A stretch of 64,000 bases of DNA from Streptomyces calvus (GTDB taxonomy: Bacteria; Actinomycetota; Actinomycetes; Streptomycetales; Streptomycetaceae), in contig NZ_VCNP01000056.1 of NCBI RefSeq assembly GCF_006782915.1, positions 434,001-498,000 on the forward strand. Direction: 5' to 3'. Position 1 is the stretch's first letter; the number at the start of each line of letters is the position of its first letter. Positions 33,541-42,483 of the stretch are shown here, piece after piece. The notes beneath the pieces are model-generated. The model saw only the letters and a list, made by a program, of their open reading frames with translations. It had not been told where the DNA came from and did not search any database. Made by a program: the position numbers and the translations under genes.

Positions 33541-35049
33541 TCACTCCTGGGTCCGGTGGCCGGCGCGCCCGGCCGGCCCGCCGTCGGTGGTGGCGGCACC
33601 GGTGGCCGGGACGGTGGCCGAGGCGGTGGTGGCGGCCGGAGGGCCGCCCGGGGGCGGTGTGGCTCCGGTGCCGGTGCCGGTGTGGGAAGGGCGTGGTGGG
33701 GGTGTCGGGCGCGGGGGCGTGGACGGGGGCGCCTGGGTTCCGCTCGGCGGCGAGGCGGAGGTGGAGGCGGGAGAAGAGGCAGTGGACGAAGAAGAGGACG
33801 ACGAGGACGACGAGGACGACGAGGGGGACGAGGGGGACGAGGGTGAGGGGGACGTCGGGGAGCCCGGGGACGGCGACCGGGGCGGCGTGGACGGCGCGTC
33901 CGGGCCCGACGACGGGTCCGCCGGGTCCGACGGGCCCCACCGGTCCGACGGCGACGAGGGGCCGGACGGGGACGACGGGCGCTCCGAGGACGGGTCCGGT
34001 GAGGACGGCGTCCGCGTCGCTCGCGGCGGGTCCGGGTGAGCCGGGGGAGTGGTCCCGACGGGACGGGAGGTGTCTCCGCCCGCGTCCGTCTCCTCCGCCA
34101 CGCTCAGCCTCACGTACGCCCCGAACGGCAGCGCGGCCCCGGCCGCCGGATCGGACGCGGTGACCCGGGCGCCGGCCGGAGGCGGCTCCGGGCCGTCGTG
34201 AGCGACCGCCAGACCCCGCCCGGTCAGCAGCCGGCTCGCCTCACCGAAGGTGGCCCCGGTGAGGCTCGGCACGGTCCGTCGCTTCCGTGTGTCGAAGGCG
34301 GAGTCCCGCTCACCGGACGTCCCCACGGGCCGTTCGAGACCCCGGCCGGGACGGTCGACGTCGACGAGTGCGATGCGCTCCAGTTCCCGGGAGGCGGGCC
34401 GCACCACCACGACCTCGTCACGGTCGTAGCCCTTCCACTTCTCGTTCGCGTCGTCGAACGTCACGGAAATCCGGTGCTCGTCCCCTTCGAAGGGCCGCAG
34501 TGGATTTCCGCACGAGCACTTCACGGCCGGAAGTCCGTGCTCGTCGACCAGAATCGCGTTTCCCGCCTGGAGCAGCGCATTGAAGGGAACGGCCTTTCCC
34601 TTTTTGTAGTCGTGATTCCTCACGAGTGTGTCGTGACGCAGGAGAACGGGGGTGAGCCCGTCGAGAAACTCCGGTATCCGATCCGTGCGGAGATCGAGTG
34701 CCGCGGCCCAGGCCCGTGCCGTGCGGCCGTTGCGCGGCTCGGTGAGATACCGCTTCAGCCGCTCCACGTCACAGGCCTTCGCCTCCCCGGTTCCGCCGTA
34801 CAGGCCGGGCGTGTCCCCTTGCTGCAGCCCGCCGTGGGCCGGCCGGGACCGCACGTCGGCGTCCCGTCCGAGGCCGCTGCTCTCCGCGAAGAACGGCGCG
34901 AGTGAAGCGGCCCCCGCGGCGACCGACTTCACCTCGGACAAAGGTGTGGCCGTATCGCATCCGATGGCAATCGGAATCAACAACGACAGGACGGCGATCT
35001 TCCGAATCACCGATTTTCCTGCCCGGTGCACGAATGTGCGACGCTCCAT
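33541..35049 (-). CDS. DUF6777-type lipoprotein with PASTA domain and Ser/Pro-rich tail
   Basis: This 502-residue exported protein has a signal peptide ending in the lipobox IAIGC (Cys31), a DUF6777-like domain (about 45-240, with the conserved KCSCGNPLRPF), one PASTA repeat (about 260-335, TVPSLTGATFGEASRLL) and a disordered tail of about 160 residues of Ser, Pro and Thr, including a run of about 15 Ser encoded by 9-bp DNA repeats (33783-33855). PASTA domains bind peptidoglycan. It is just upstream of the Ser/Thr kinase gene and probably works with it. Confidence 0.8.
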   Translation of the reverse strand: MERRTFVHRAGKSVIRKIAVLSLLIPIAIGCDTATPLSEVKSVAAGAASLAPFFAESSGLGRDADVRSRPAHGGLQQGDTPGLYGGTGEAKACDVERLKRYLTEPRNGRTARAWAAALDLRTDRIPEFLDGLTPVLLRHDTLVRNHDYKKGKAVPFNALLQAGNAILVDEHGLPAVKCSCGNPLRPFEGDEHRISVTFDDANEKWKGYDRDEVVVVRPASRELERIALVDVDRPGRGLERPVGTSGERDSAFDTRKRRTVPSLTGATFGEASRLLTGRGLAVAHDGPEPPPAGARVTASDPAAGAALPFGAYVRLSVAEETDAGGDTSRPVGTTPPAHPDPPRATRTPSSPDPSSERPSSPSGPSSPSDRWGPSDPADPSSGPDAPSTPPRSPSPGSPTSPSPSSPSSPSSSSSSSSSSSSSTASSPASTSASPPSGTQAPPSTPPRPTPPPRPSHTGTGTGATPPPGGPPAATTASATVPATGAATTDGGPAGRAGHRTQE

Positions 35050-35134
35050 GACCGCTCCCCCCGGCGGCGGTTCCCCCGACGCATCATGCTACGGGAGGAA
35101 TAGCCCGTTCAAGGGGGCCCGGGAAAACGTGAAT

Positions 35135-36085
35135 TCAGTTTCCGCGTGCGTGCAGTGAGGCCAGGTAGGCGTTGTACGCCTCGAGTTCCCGGTCACCGTC
35201 CCGGTCGGCGGCGCGGTCCTTGCGCCGCGCCTGCCGCTGGTCCGAGGCGTACCACTGGAACAGCAGCGCGAGCAGCACCAGCACGGAGGGGATCTCGCTG
35301 AACGCCCAGGCGATGCCGCCCGCCGCGTTCTGGTCGGACAGCGCCTCGATGCCCAGCGAGGCGGGCGGGTTCCGGAAGGTCGTGACCATCGGGGTCGACG
35401 CCATCATCAGCGCGATGCCGAAGAACGCGTGGAACGGCATGCCCGCGAACAGCTCCAGCATCCGCATCAGGTGGCCCGGCCGGTGCGGGCCCGGGTCCAC
35501 GCCCATGATCGGCCAGAAGAAGACCAGGCCGACGGCGAGGAAGTGCACCATCATCGCGACGTGCCCGGTCCTGGAGCCCATCAGGAAGTCGAACAGCGGG
35601 GTGAAGTACAGGCCGTACAGGCTCGCGATGAACAGCGGAATGGTGAACACCGGGTGGGTGACGATCCGCATGTAGCGGCTGTGCAGCAGCATCAGCAGCA
35701 GTTCGCGCGGTCCCTTGCGCCCCCGCCCGGCCGGCGGGAGTGCGCGCAGGGCCAGGGTGATCGGGGCGCCGAGCAGGATCAGGATCGGCGACACCATGCT
35801 GATGACCATGTGCTGCACCATGTGCACGCTGAACATGACCATGCCGTAGTCGTTCAGCTTGGTGCACATCATCAGCCCGATGCTCAGCACACCGGTGACG
35901 AACCCGACGGTGCGTCCCACCGGCCACTTGTCGCCGCGCCGCACCAGGCGTGCCACGCCCCAGCCGTACAGGGCCAGGCCCAGCAGACAGGCGATGAGGA
36001 AGAACGGGTCCGCCGACCAGGCGAGTCCTCGCCCCAGCGTGAACGGCGGCAGATCCATCGTCATGCCGTGCCCGCTGTGATCCAT
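35135..36085 (-). CDS. CtaG-like cytochrome c oxidase assembly protein
   Basis: This 316-residue protein has about seven membrane segments and is of the caa3-type CtaG family, which helps assemble copper sites of terminal oxidases. Met/His-rich stretches fit metal handling: MDHSGHGMTMDLPPF at the N-terminus, HMVQHMV, and MMVHFLAVG. ATG 36085 is preferred because the longer reading adds 23 residues outside the family. It is a single gene between terminators. Confidence 0.88.
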   Translation of the reverse strand: MDHSGHGMTMDLPPFTLGRGLAWSADPFFLIACLLGLALYGWGVARLVRRGDKWPVGRTVGFVTGVLSIGLMMCTKLNDYGMVMFSVHMVQHMVISMVSPILILLGAPITLALRALPPAGRGRKGPRELLLMLLHSRYMRIVTHPVFTIPLFIASLYGLYFTPLFDFLMGSRTGHVAMMVHFLAVGLVFFWPIMGVDPGPHRPGHLMRMLELFAGMPFHAFFGIALMMASTPMVTTFRNPPASLGIEALSDQNAAGGIAWAFSEIPSVLVLLALLFQWYASDQRQARRKDRAADRDGDRELEAYNAYLASLHARGN

Positions 36086-36137
36086 CAACGGCTCCAGTTC
36101 GTGCAGGTTGTCCGCAATCCGTCCGCACCAGGGTAGA

Positions 36138-36171
36138 ACCGCCCCCGGCGACATCCGTCACCGGGGGCGGT
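36138..36171. terminator. 11-bp stem behind pfkA
   Basis: ACCGCCCCCGG (36138-36148) and CCGGGGGCGGT (36161-36171) pair perfectly around a 12-nt loop, between the start of the CtaG-like gene and the end of pfkA on the minus strand. Confidence 0.6.
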
Positions 36172-36253
36172 AAGCGTCCCGAAGGGGCGCGGGGACTGCG
36201 TGAGCCGCCGCGGACGGCTCGTGACCTGCCGCGCCGCTACCGGCGGCGCGGGC

Positions 36254-37279
36254 TCACAGCACGCACTCCGCCTCCGCGTACCGTGCCTCGGGCACCGTCT
36301 TCAGCGTCTCCACGGCCTGGGCCAACGACACCATGACGATGTCCGTCCCGCGCAGCGCCGTCATCTTCCCGAAGTCGCCCCGGTGCACGGCCTCCACCGC
36401 ATGCCACCCGAACCGCGTGGCCAGCACCCGGTCGTACGCCGTCGGCGTCCCCCCGCGCTGCACGTGCCCGAGGATCACCGGCCGGGCCTCCTTGCCGAGC
36501 CGCGACTCCAGCTCGATCGAGAGCTGGCGGGCGATGCCGGCGAACCGCTCGTGGCCGTAGACGTCCTTGCCGCCCTCGTCGAAGTCCATCGTGCCGGGCT
36601 TCGGCTTGGCGCCCTCGGCGGCGACCACGATCGCGAACCGCTTGCCGGCCGAGAACCGCTCGCCGACCTTCGCGGTCAGCTCGTCGATGTCGAAGGGCCG
36701 CTCGGGCACGACCACGGCGTGCGCGCCGGCCGCCATGCCGGAGTGCAGCGCGATCCAGCCGGTGTGCCGGCCCATGACCTCGACGATCAGCACACGCTGG
36801 TGGGACTCGGCGGTGGTCTTCAGCCGGTCCAGCGCCTCGGTCGCCACCCCGACGGCCGTGTCGAAGCCGAAGGTGACGTCCGTGACGGCGATGTCGTTGT
36901 CGATGGTCTTCGGCACGCCCACTATCGGCAGGCCGTTGTCCGACAGCAGCCGGGCCGCCTTGAGCGTGCCCTCACCGCCGATCGGGATGATCGCGTCGAG
37001 GCCGAGTTCCGCCACGTGTCCCTTGGCCCGCTCCACACCGTCCCGCAGGTGCTCGGGACGTACCCGGGAGGAGCCGAGGATGGTGCCGCCGCGGGCGAGG
37101 ATGCCGCTCACCGCGTCGAGGTCGAGCTTGAGGTAGTCGCACTCCAGGAGGCCCTTCCAGCCGTCCCGGAAGCCGATGACCTCGTCGCCGTGGTCGACGA
37201 CGGCACGGTGCACGACGGACCGGATGACGGCGTTCAGGCCGGGGCAGTCGCCGCCGGACGTGAGGACACCAATGCGCAT
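36254..37279 (-). CDS. pfkA: 6-phosphofructokinase
   Basis: This 341-residue enzyme phosphorylates fructose-6-phosphate in glycolysis. It has GGDCPGLNAVIR at the N-terminus, GGEGTL, PKTIDNDI with the catalytic Asp, and VEVMGRHTGWIA. The combination of Gly in GGEGT with Lys in PKTIDND is the actinobacterial group III pattern described for ATP-dependent Streptomyces enzymes; the PPi-using forms have Asp in the first motif. ATG 37279 removes 22 unrelated residues from the longest reading. Confidence 0.95.
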   Translation of the reverse strand: MRIGVLTSGGDCPGLNAVIRSVVHRAVVDHGDEVIGFRDGWKGLLECDYLKLDLDAVSGILARGGTILGSSRVRPEHLRDGVERAKGHVAELGLDAIIPIGGEGTLKAARLLSDNGLPIVGVPKTIDNDIAVTDVTFGFDTAVGVATEALDRLKTTAESHQRVLIVEVMGRHTGWIALHSGMAAGAHAVVVPERPFDIDELTAKVGERFSAGKRFAIVVAAEGAKPKPGTMDFDEGGKDVYGHERFAGIARQLSIELESRLGKEARPVILGHVQRGGTPTAYDRVLATRFGWHAVEAVHRGDFGKMTALRGTDIVMVSLAQAVETLKTVPEARYAEAECVL

Positions 37280-37425
37280 AGCCCGAAACAACCTTCTCGA
37301 TGTGGGCCGGGACCGGACCGCACTGTCCGGCTCGATCCCCGCCACCCTAGCGGCATTCGGGGGGCGCGCCGCACCTCGCGTCCGCCTGCTGGACGACCCC
37401 GCTCACCTGTGCGGAGGAGGCGTCA

Positions 37426-37490
37426 GACGGGCCGTTCGAGCCCGGCCGGAGGTGGCGTCGGACGGGCCGGCCGGGCTCGAACGGCCCGTC
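37426..37490. terminator. Perfect 24-bp stem after the MurT/GatD operon
   Basis: Arms 37426-37449 (GACGGGCCGTTCGAGCCCGG...) and 37467-37490 are exact reverse complements around a 17-nt loop. The structure lies 34 nt after the gatD stop and before pfkA on the same strand. Confidence 0.75.
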
Positions 37491-37523
37491 CGACGCTGCG
37501 GTGCCGGCGGTGCCGCGGACGTC

Positions 37524-38252
37524 TCAGGCGGGCTGCTGCGCCGCCGCGATCCGCTCGTTGCGCAGGGCCTCGTACCAACGGTCGTCGGTCGGCGGCAGCG
37601 CGTTGACGTCGAGCGCCAGCTTCAGCAGCAGGTCCGCGATCAGCGGGTTGCGGGCGAGTACGGGGCCGTGCATATAGGTGCCGAAGACGGTGTCGTTGAA
37701 CGCGCCCTCCGTGCCGTCCCCGGTGCCGTTGCCGTTGCCGAAGCGGACCTGGGCGAACGGGCGGGCGGTGGGGCCCAGATGGGTGACGCCCTGGTGGTTC
37801 TCGAACCCGGTCAGCGGCGGCAGGCCGAGCTGCGGGTTGATGTCCGCCAGTACGTCGCCCACGCACCGGGCGCCCTCGCCGCGCACCGACACCACGTCGA
37901 GCAGGCCGAGGCCGGGCTCGCGCTGGCCGAGGTCGTTGATGAACTCGTGGCCGAGGATCTGGTAGCCGGCGCACACGGAGAACACGATCGCTCCGTTGCC
38001 CACCGCGCGGTGCAGTCCGCCGTCCCGGCGCAGCCGCTCGGCGGCCAGCCGCTGCGGACGGTCCTCGCCGCCGCCGATCAGGTAGATGTCGCCGGAGGTG
38101 GGGATCGGCTGGTCGCTGCGCACGTCGAGCCGTGCCACGTCCAGGCCGCGCTGCCGCGCCCGGCGCTCCACGACGAGCACGTTGCCCTGGTCGCCGTAGG
38201 TGCTGAGCAGGTCCGGGTAGATCCACACGACCCGCAGCTGGTTGTCGCTCAC
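37524..38252 (-). CDS. gatD: Lipid II isoglutaminyl synthase, glutaminase subunit GatD
   Basis: GatD is the CobB/CobQ-type class I glutamine amidotransferase that supplies ammonia to MurT for amidating D-Glu of lipid II. The 242-residue product has the nucleophile Cys in VFSVCAGYQILG, GGGEDRPQ, and the His in YMHGPVLARNP. GTG 38252 follows AGGGGA and lies 23 nt after the murT stop. MurT and GatD work as a heterodimer, essential in many Gram-positives. Confidence 0.93.
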   Translation of the reverse strand: MSDNQLRVVWIYPDLLSTYGDQGNVLVVERRARQRGLDVARLDVRSDQPIPTSGDIYLIGGGEDRPQRLAAERLRRDGGLHRAVGNGAIVFSVCAGYQILGHEFINDLGQREPGLGLLDVVSVRGEGARCVGDVLADINPQLGLPPLTGFENHQGVTHLGPTARPFAQVRFGNGNGTGDGTEGAFNDTVFGTYMHGPVLARNPLIADLLLKLALDVNALPPTDDRWYEALRNERIAAAQQPA

Positions 38253-38275
38253 TTCAAGTCCCCTGAGTGTCGTGG

Positions 38276-39514
38276 TCAGTTGCCGACGCGGCGGCGCAGA
38301 TCCTGGAAGGCGGTGTAGTTGGCGATGACCTCGATGCGGCCCGGCGGGCACAGCTGCACCGCCTGGTCGAGGTCCTCGCAGACCTGGAACTGCTGGTTGG
38401 CGACCTCCAGGCGCACCGCGAGGTCCAGCTTGCGGTCGCCGATGACGCAGATCGGGTGGCCGGTCAGCCGCGTGTAGTCGACGTCCCACAGCCAGGAGGT
38501 GTCGGTGCCGTCGGCGGAGCGGGCGTTCACCGACAGGATCACCGGGGTCGGCGGCGGGTCGATCAGCGAGAACGTCTCCAGCCAGCCCGCCGGGTTCTTG
38601 GCGAGCAGCAGGCGCAGGTCACGGCCCTCGAACTGGACGACGTCGTAGCGGCCGGCCACGGCCTGCACCTGGTACATGCGCTCCAGGGCCACCTGGGGCG
38701 GCACGCCGAAGACGGCGGCGACGGCGGCGGAACTCGCCGCGTTGGCCTTGTTGGCGCGGCCCGGCAGCTGCAGGTGGATCGGCCAGGCGGAGCCGTGCGG
38801 GTCGATCACGTGGTCGCCGGAGAGCGCCCAGCTCGGGGTCGGCCGGCGGAAGCCGCACTCGCCGCAGAACCAGTCGTCGCCGGGGCGCTGCATCACGCCG
38901 CCGCACGACGGGCAGGACCAGGCGTCGTCCTTCCACATCTGCCCGGCGGCGACCCAGATCACGTTCGGCGAGGACGACGCGGCCCACACCACCAGCGGGT
39001 CGTCGGCGTTGGCGACGACGACCGCCTTGGAGCCGGCCAGGCCCTCGCGCCAGTTCTCGGCGAGCATGCGGGTCTCGGCGGCACGGTCCAGCTGGTCGCG
39101 GGAGAGGTTCAGCAGCGCGATGCACTTCGGGTCGGTGTCCCGGGCCACGCCCGCGAGGTACTTCTCGTCGACCTCGATGACGCCGAACTTCGCGTCCGAG
39201 CCGCCGGCCAGCGCCGAGGTGATGCCGGCCGGCATGTTGGCGCCGAGGGCGTTGGAGACGACGGGGCCCGCGGCCCGCAGCGCCTCGGCGATGAGCCGGG
39301 TGGTCGTCGTCTTGCCGTTGGTCGCCGAGACCAGGACGCAGTCCAGGTTCTGCGCCAGCCGGGCGAGGAGATCGGGGTCGAGTTTCAGCGCGACCCGGCC
39401 GCCGATCACCGAACCGCTGCCGCGCCCGGCGGCGCGGGATGCCGCCGCGACCGCCTTGCCGGCGGTCACGGCCAGCTTGGCCCGCGGCGTGAGCGGGTCC
39501 GAGTTGCCTGCCAT
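38276..39514 (-). CDS. murT: Lipid II isoglutaminyl synthase, ligase subunit MurT
   Basis: MurT is a Mur-ligase-like ATPase that amidates the D-Glu carboxylate of lipid II. The 412-residue product has the P-loop SATNGKTTTTRLIAEAL, NLSRDQLDR, the Zn ribbon CPSCGG...CGECG (about residues 205-230) characteristic of MurT, and a C-terminal DUF1727 domain. ATG 39514 lies upstream of the family start PLTPRAKLAVTAGK. The divergent gene is peptide deformylase. Confidence 0.93.
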   Translation of the reverse strand: MAGNSDPLTPRAKLAVTAGKAVAAASRAAGRGSGSVIGGRVALKLDPDLLARLAQNLDCVLVSATNGKTTTTRLIAEALRAAGPVVSNALGANMPAGITSALAGGSDAKFGVIEVDEKYLAGVARDTDPKCIALLNLSRDQLDRAAETRMLAENWREGLAGSKAVVVANADDPLVVWAASSSPNVIWVAAGQMWKDDAWSCPSCGGVMQRPGDDWFCGECGFRRPTPSWALSGDHVIDPHGSAWPIHLQLPGRANKANAASSAAVAAVFGVPPQVALERMYQVQAVAGRYDVVQFEGRDLRLLLAKNPAGWLETFSLIDPPPTPVILSVNARSADGTDTSWLWDVDYTRLTGHPICVIGDRKLDLAVRLEVANQQFQVCEDLDQAVQLCPPGRIEVIANYTAFQDLRRRVGN

Positions 39515-39661
39515 CAAGTCTCGATCCTCCTTGCGTACGCGCCGCGTCTGTGCCTGACGGCCACGTGGTGTGGACCTCAGCCTATCGAGATCCGTTCGCA
39601 CTCCAGAACCGCGGCACCGTCGTGGACGGGCGTTCTCCGGAGGGACCGTACTCTTGCCGCC

Positions 39662-40210
39662 ATGCGACACGGCTCCATCCCCGGCGTCCACGGACGTGTG
39701 CGGCCCCTCACCCTGCTCGGCGACCCGGTGCTGCACGCACCCTGCCGGGAGGTCACCGAGTTCGGTCCCGAACTGGCCCGCCTGGTCGAGGACTTGTTCG
39801 CGACGATGTACGCGGCCCAGGGGGTGGGACTGGCGGCGAACCAGATCGGCGAGCCGCTCCGGGTGTTCGTCTACGACTGCCCGGACGACGAGGACGTCCG
39901 GCACCTGGGCCATGTGGTGAACCCGAGGCTGGTCGAGGCGGACGGGGTGGTGGTGCGCGGCCCGGAGGGCTGTCTGTCGCTGCCCGGGCTGGAGGCGGGC
40001 ACGGAGCGCCACGACCACGCGGTCGTCGAGGGTTTCACGGTGACCGGCGAACCGGTCACCGTCCACGGCACCGGGTTCTTCGCCCGGTGCCTGCAGCACG
40101 AGTGCGACCACCTGGAGGGCCGGATCTACGCCGACCGGCTGACGGGGTGGCGGCACCGCAGGCTGATGCGCCGGGCGGGCCGCGCCTCCTGGAACCGGCA
40201 GCAGGACTGA
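39662..40210 (+). CDS. def: Peptide deformylase
   Basis: This enzyme removes the formyl group from nascent proteins. The 182-residue product has all three motifs: GVGLAANQIG, EGCLSLPG (metal Cys) and HECDHLEG (metal His pair and catalytic Glu). TACTCT (39649-39654) ends 7 nt before the ATG and no ribosome site is seen, so it may be leaderless. It is probably one of several deformylases in the genome; the gene is alone, without fmt. Confidence 0.94.
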   Translation: MRHGSIPGVHGRVRPLTLLGDPVLHAPCREVTEFGPELARLVEDLFATMYAAQGVGLAANQIGEPLRVFVYDCPDDEDVRHLGHVVNPRLVEADGVVVRGPEGCLSLPGLEAGTERHDHAVVEGFTVTGEPVTVHGTGFFARCLQHECDHLEGRIYADRLTGWRHRRLMRRAGRASWNRQQD

Positions 40211-40250
40211 GGCCCCCGGCCCCCGCCGCGGGCGCGGCGTCACGCTACTC

Positions 40251-40350
40251 GGACTCCCACCGCCGGACTCCCACCGCCGGAACCCTCGGCGCCAGAACCC
40301 CGGCCTCGGAGCCCTGGACCTCAGAACCTCGGCCCTCAGAACCCCGGCCC
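40251..40350. repeat. Degenerate 14-15-bp tandem repeats
   Basis: GGACTCCCACCGCC occurs twice in tandem (40251-40264 and 40265-40278), followed by about four decayed copies related to AGAACCCCGGCCTC to about 40350. They fill the space between the convergent deformylase and TetR genes, reaching the end of the latter. Confidence 0.7.
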
Positions 40351-40977
40351 GCCCACCTTGTCGCCCGCCGCCGCCAGGCGGCCCCACAGCAGGTCGGCCA
40401 GGCTGCGCACCAGTTCCGCCCGTGAGCAGGGCCGCTCGCCGAGCCACCAGTCGCCGGCCGCGTGCATCATGCCGACGATGCCGTGCCCCCAGACCCGGGC
40501 CAGCTGCTGGCTGCCCGGCCCGAGGTCGAGCCGGTCCTCGATCACCTGGGCCAGTTCCTCGCCCATCCGGCGCAGCAGCGGTGCGGAGTGCTTGCCGACG
40601 TCGAAGCCCTGGTCGCCCGGCGATCCCTCCGCCGGGTGCATCAGGAAGCGGTACACCTGCGGGCGCGCCTCGATCGCCGACAGGTAGGTGTCCAGGGTCG
40701 CCTCGACCCGCTCGCGCCGGTCCGCCGGGGCGTCCAGCGCGGCCCGCAGCGAATCCAGCAACGCGTCGGTGTGCCGCTTGGCCAGAGCGGCGTAGAGTCC
40801 TCCCTTGTCACCGAAGTGCCGGTAGAGGATCGGCTTGGTGATGCCGGCCTCGGCGGCGATCGCGTTCATCGAAGCCCCCGGGCCGTCGCGCAGCACCACG
40901 CGGTCGGCGGCCTCCAGCAGCTCACGCCGGCGTCGGTCGGCGGACCGCTGCTGGTCGGTTCGCTGTGTGGTGTCCAT
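40336..40977 (-). CDS. TetR-family regulator next to an acyl-CoA dehydrogenase gene
   Basis: This 213-residue protein has a TetR DNA-binding domain (residues about 18-62, GASMNAIAAEAGITKPILYRHFGDKGGLYAAL) and a helical TetR_C domain resembling lipid-responsive members (RPQVYRFLMHPAEG). It faces the acyl-CoA dehydrogenase gene at 41150, with a perfect inverted repeat between, so it likely represses fatty-acid oxidation in response to an acyl-CoA. Confidence 0.92.
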   Translation of the reverse strand: MDTTQRTDQQRSADRRRRELLEAADRVVLRDGPGASMNAIAAEAGITKPILYRHFGDKGGLYAALAKRHTDALLDSLRAALDAPADRRERVEATLDTYLSAIEARPQVYRFLMHPAEGSPGDQGFDVGKHSAPLLRRMGEELAQVIEDRLDLGPGSQQLARVWGHGIVGMMHAAGDWWLGERPCSRAELVRSLADLLWGRLAAAGDKVGGPGF

Positions 40978-41073
40978 GAGCTCTCCCCACCCGTGCTGGT
41001 TCGGTGACGCCTGCGCAAACTAACACTGAAGTCGCCCGGCCCATCGAACGGGATGCCGACCCCTCCGAGGGAG

Positions 41074-41112
41074 TTGACTTTTCCTACCCGTCGGTAACAG
41101 ACTCGGGTTACC
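41074..41112. promoter_or_regulatory. Promoter and inverted repeat of the acyl-CoA dehydrogenase gene
   Basis: GGTAAC (41093-41098) and GTTACC (41107-41112) form a perfect inverted repeat with an 8-nt centre. A -35 TTGACT (41074-41079) lies upstream, so the repeat covers the likely -10 region and start site, the position of a repressor operator. TACCCGTCGGTA just upstream is a further near-palindrome. Confidence 0.5.
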
Positions 41113-41149
41113 GCAAGTAACATGCACGTGCGTCGCCGCTGGAGGGGAC

Positions 41150-42376
41150 ATGGCCGAGTTCACCATGGAGCTCAACGACGAACAGAAGGAGGTCCGGGAC
41201 TGGCTGCACGGTTTCGCCGCCGATGTGATCCGCCCCGCGGCCGCCGAATGGGACGAGCGTGAGGAGACTCCCTGGCCGGTCATCCAGGAGGCCGCCAAGG
41301 TCGGCATCTACTCCCTGGACTTCTACGCCCAGCAGTACTTCGACGCCACCGGCCTCGGCATACCCATGGCGATGGAGGAGCTGTTCTGGGGCGACGCGGG
41401 CATCGCCCTGTCGATCGTCGGCACCGGCCTCGCTGCCGTCGGCGTCCTCGCCAACGGCACCGAGGAGCAGATCGGCACCTGGATCCCGCAGATGTACGGC
41501 GACGCCAACGACGTCAAGGTCGCCGCGTTCTGCTCCTCCGAGCCCGACGCCGGCTCCGACGTGGCCTCCATGCGCACCCGCGCGGTGTACGACGAGGCCA
41601 AGGACGAGTGGGTGATCAACGGCACCAAGACCTGGGCGACCAACGGCGGCATCGCCAACGTCCACGTCGTCGTCGCGGTCGTCGACCCGGAGCTCGGCTC
41701 CAAGGGCCACGCCTCCTTCATCGTTCCGCCGGGCACCCCCGGCCTCTCCCAGGGCCAGAAGTTCAAGAAGCACGGCATCCGCGCCTCGCACACCGCCGAG
41801 GTCATCCTCGACAACGTGCGCGTCCCCGGCTCCTGCCTGCTCGGCGGCAAGGAGAAGCTGGACGAGCGCCTGGCCCGCGCCCGCGAGCGCGCCAAGAAGG
41901 GCGGCGAGCGCGTCAAGAACGCCGCCATGGCCACCTTCGAGGCCTCCCGCCCGGCCGTCGGCGCCATGGCGGTGGGCACCGCCCGCGCCGCGTACGAGGT
42001 GGCCCTGGAGTACGCCCAGACGCGGGAGCAGTTCGGGCGCCCGATCATCGACAACCAGGGCGTCGCCTTCCAGCTCGCCGACATGCGCACCCAGATCGAC
42101 GCCGCCCGCCTGCTGGTGTGGCGTGCCTCCTGGATGGCGATCAACGGCAAGCCGTTCACGGCCGCCGAGGGCTCGATGTCCAAGCTGTTCGCCAGCGAGA
42201 CGGCCAAGAAGGTCACCGCCCAGGCCATCCAGATCCTCGGCGGCAACGGCTACACCCGCGAGTACCCGGTGGAGCGGATGCACCGCGACGCCGCGATCTA
42301 CACGATCTTCGAGGGCACGAGCGAGATCCAGCGCCTGGTGATCGCCCGCACCCTGTCGGGCATGCCCATCCGCTGA
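41150..42376 (+). CDS. Acyl-CoA dehydrogenase
   Basis: This 408-residue flavoenzyme introduces the alpha-beta double bond in acyl-CoA. It has FCSSEPDAGSDVASM, INGTKTWATNGG, REQFGRPI, ILGGNGYTREYPVERMHRDA and the C-terminal catalytic segment YTIFEGTSEIQRLVIAR with the active-site Glu in place. An insert rich in Arg and Lys (about residues 245-265) is unusual. The divergent TetR is the likely regulator. Chain-length specificity cannot be read. Confidence 0.95.
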   Translation: MAEFTMELNDEQKEVRDWLHGFAADVIRPAAAEWDEREETPWPVIQEAAKVGIYSLDFYAQQYFDATGLGIPMAMEELFWGDAGIALSIVGTGLAAVGVLANGTEEQIGTWIPQMYGDANDVKVAAFCSSEPDAGSDVASMRTRAVYDEAKDEWVINGTKTWATNGGIANVHVVVAVVDPELGSKGHASFIVPPGTPGLSQGQKFKKHGIRASHTAEVILDNVRVPGSCLLGGKEKLDERLARARERAKKGGERVKNAAMATFEASRPAVGAMAVGTARAAYEVALEYAQTREQFGRPIIDNQGVAFQLADMRTQIDAARLLVWRASWMAINGKPFTAAEGSMSKLFASETAKKVTAQAIQILGGNGYTREYPVERMHRDAAIYTIFEGTSEIQRLVIARTLSGMPIR

Positions 42377-42483
42377 CGCGGCGGCGGCCACACGACGACC
42401 CGGCGGTGCGGGCGGCACCGCCGGGTTACCCGCGCCCGGCTCCCGGGGAACGCTGGTGGGTGACCGACGCGACGGAGGACGCG

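Noticed and set aside
36254..37279. Pyrophosphate-dependent phosphofructokinase.
   Set aside because: The first specificity position is Gly (GGEGT), not the Asp of PPi-dependent forms; the Lys in PKTIDND alone does not decide it.
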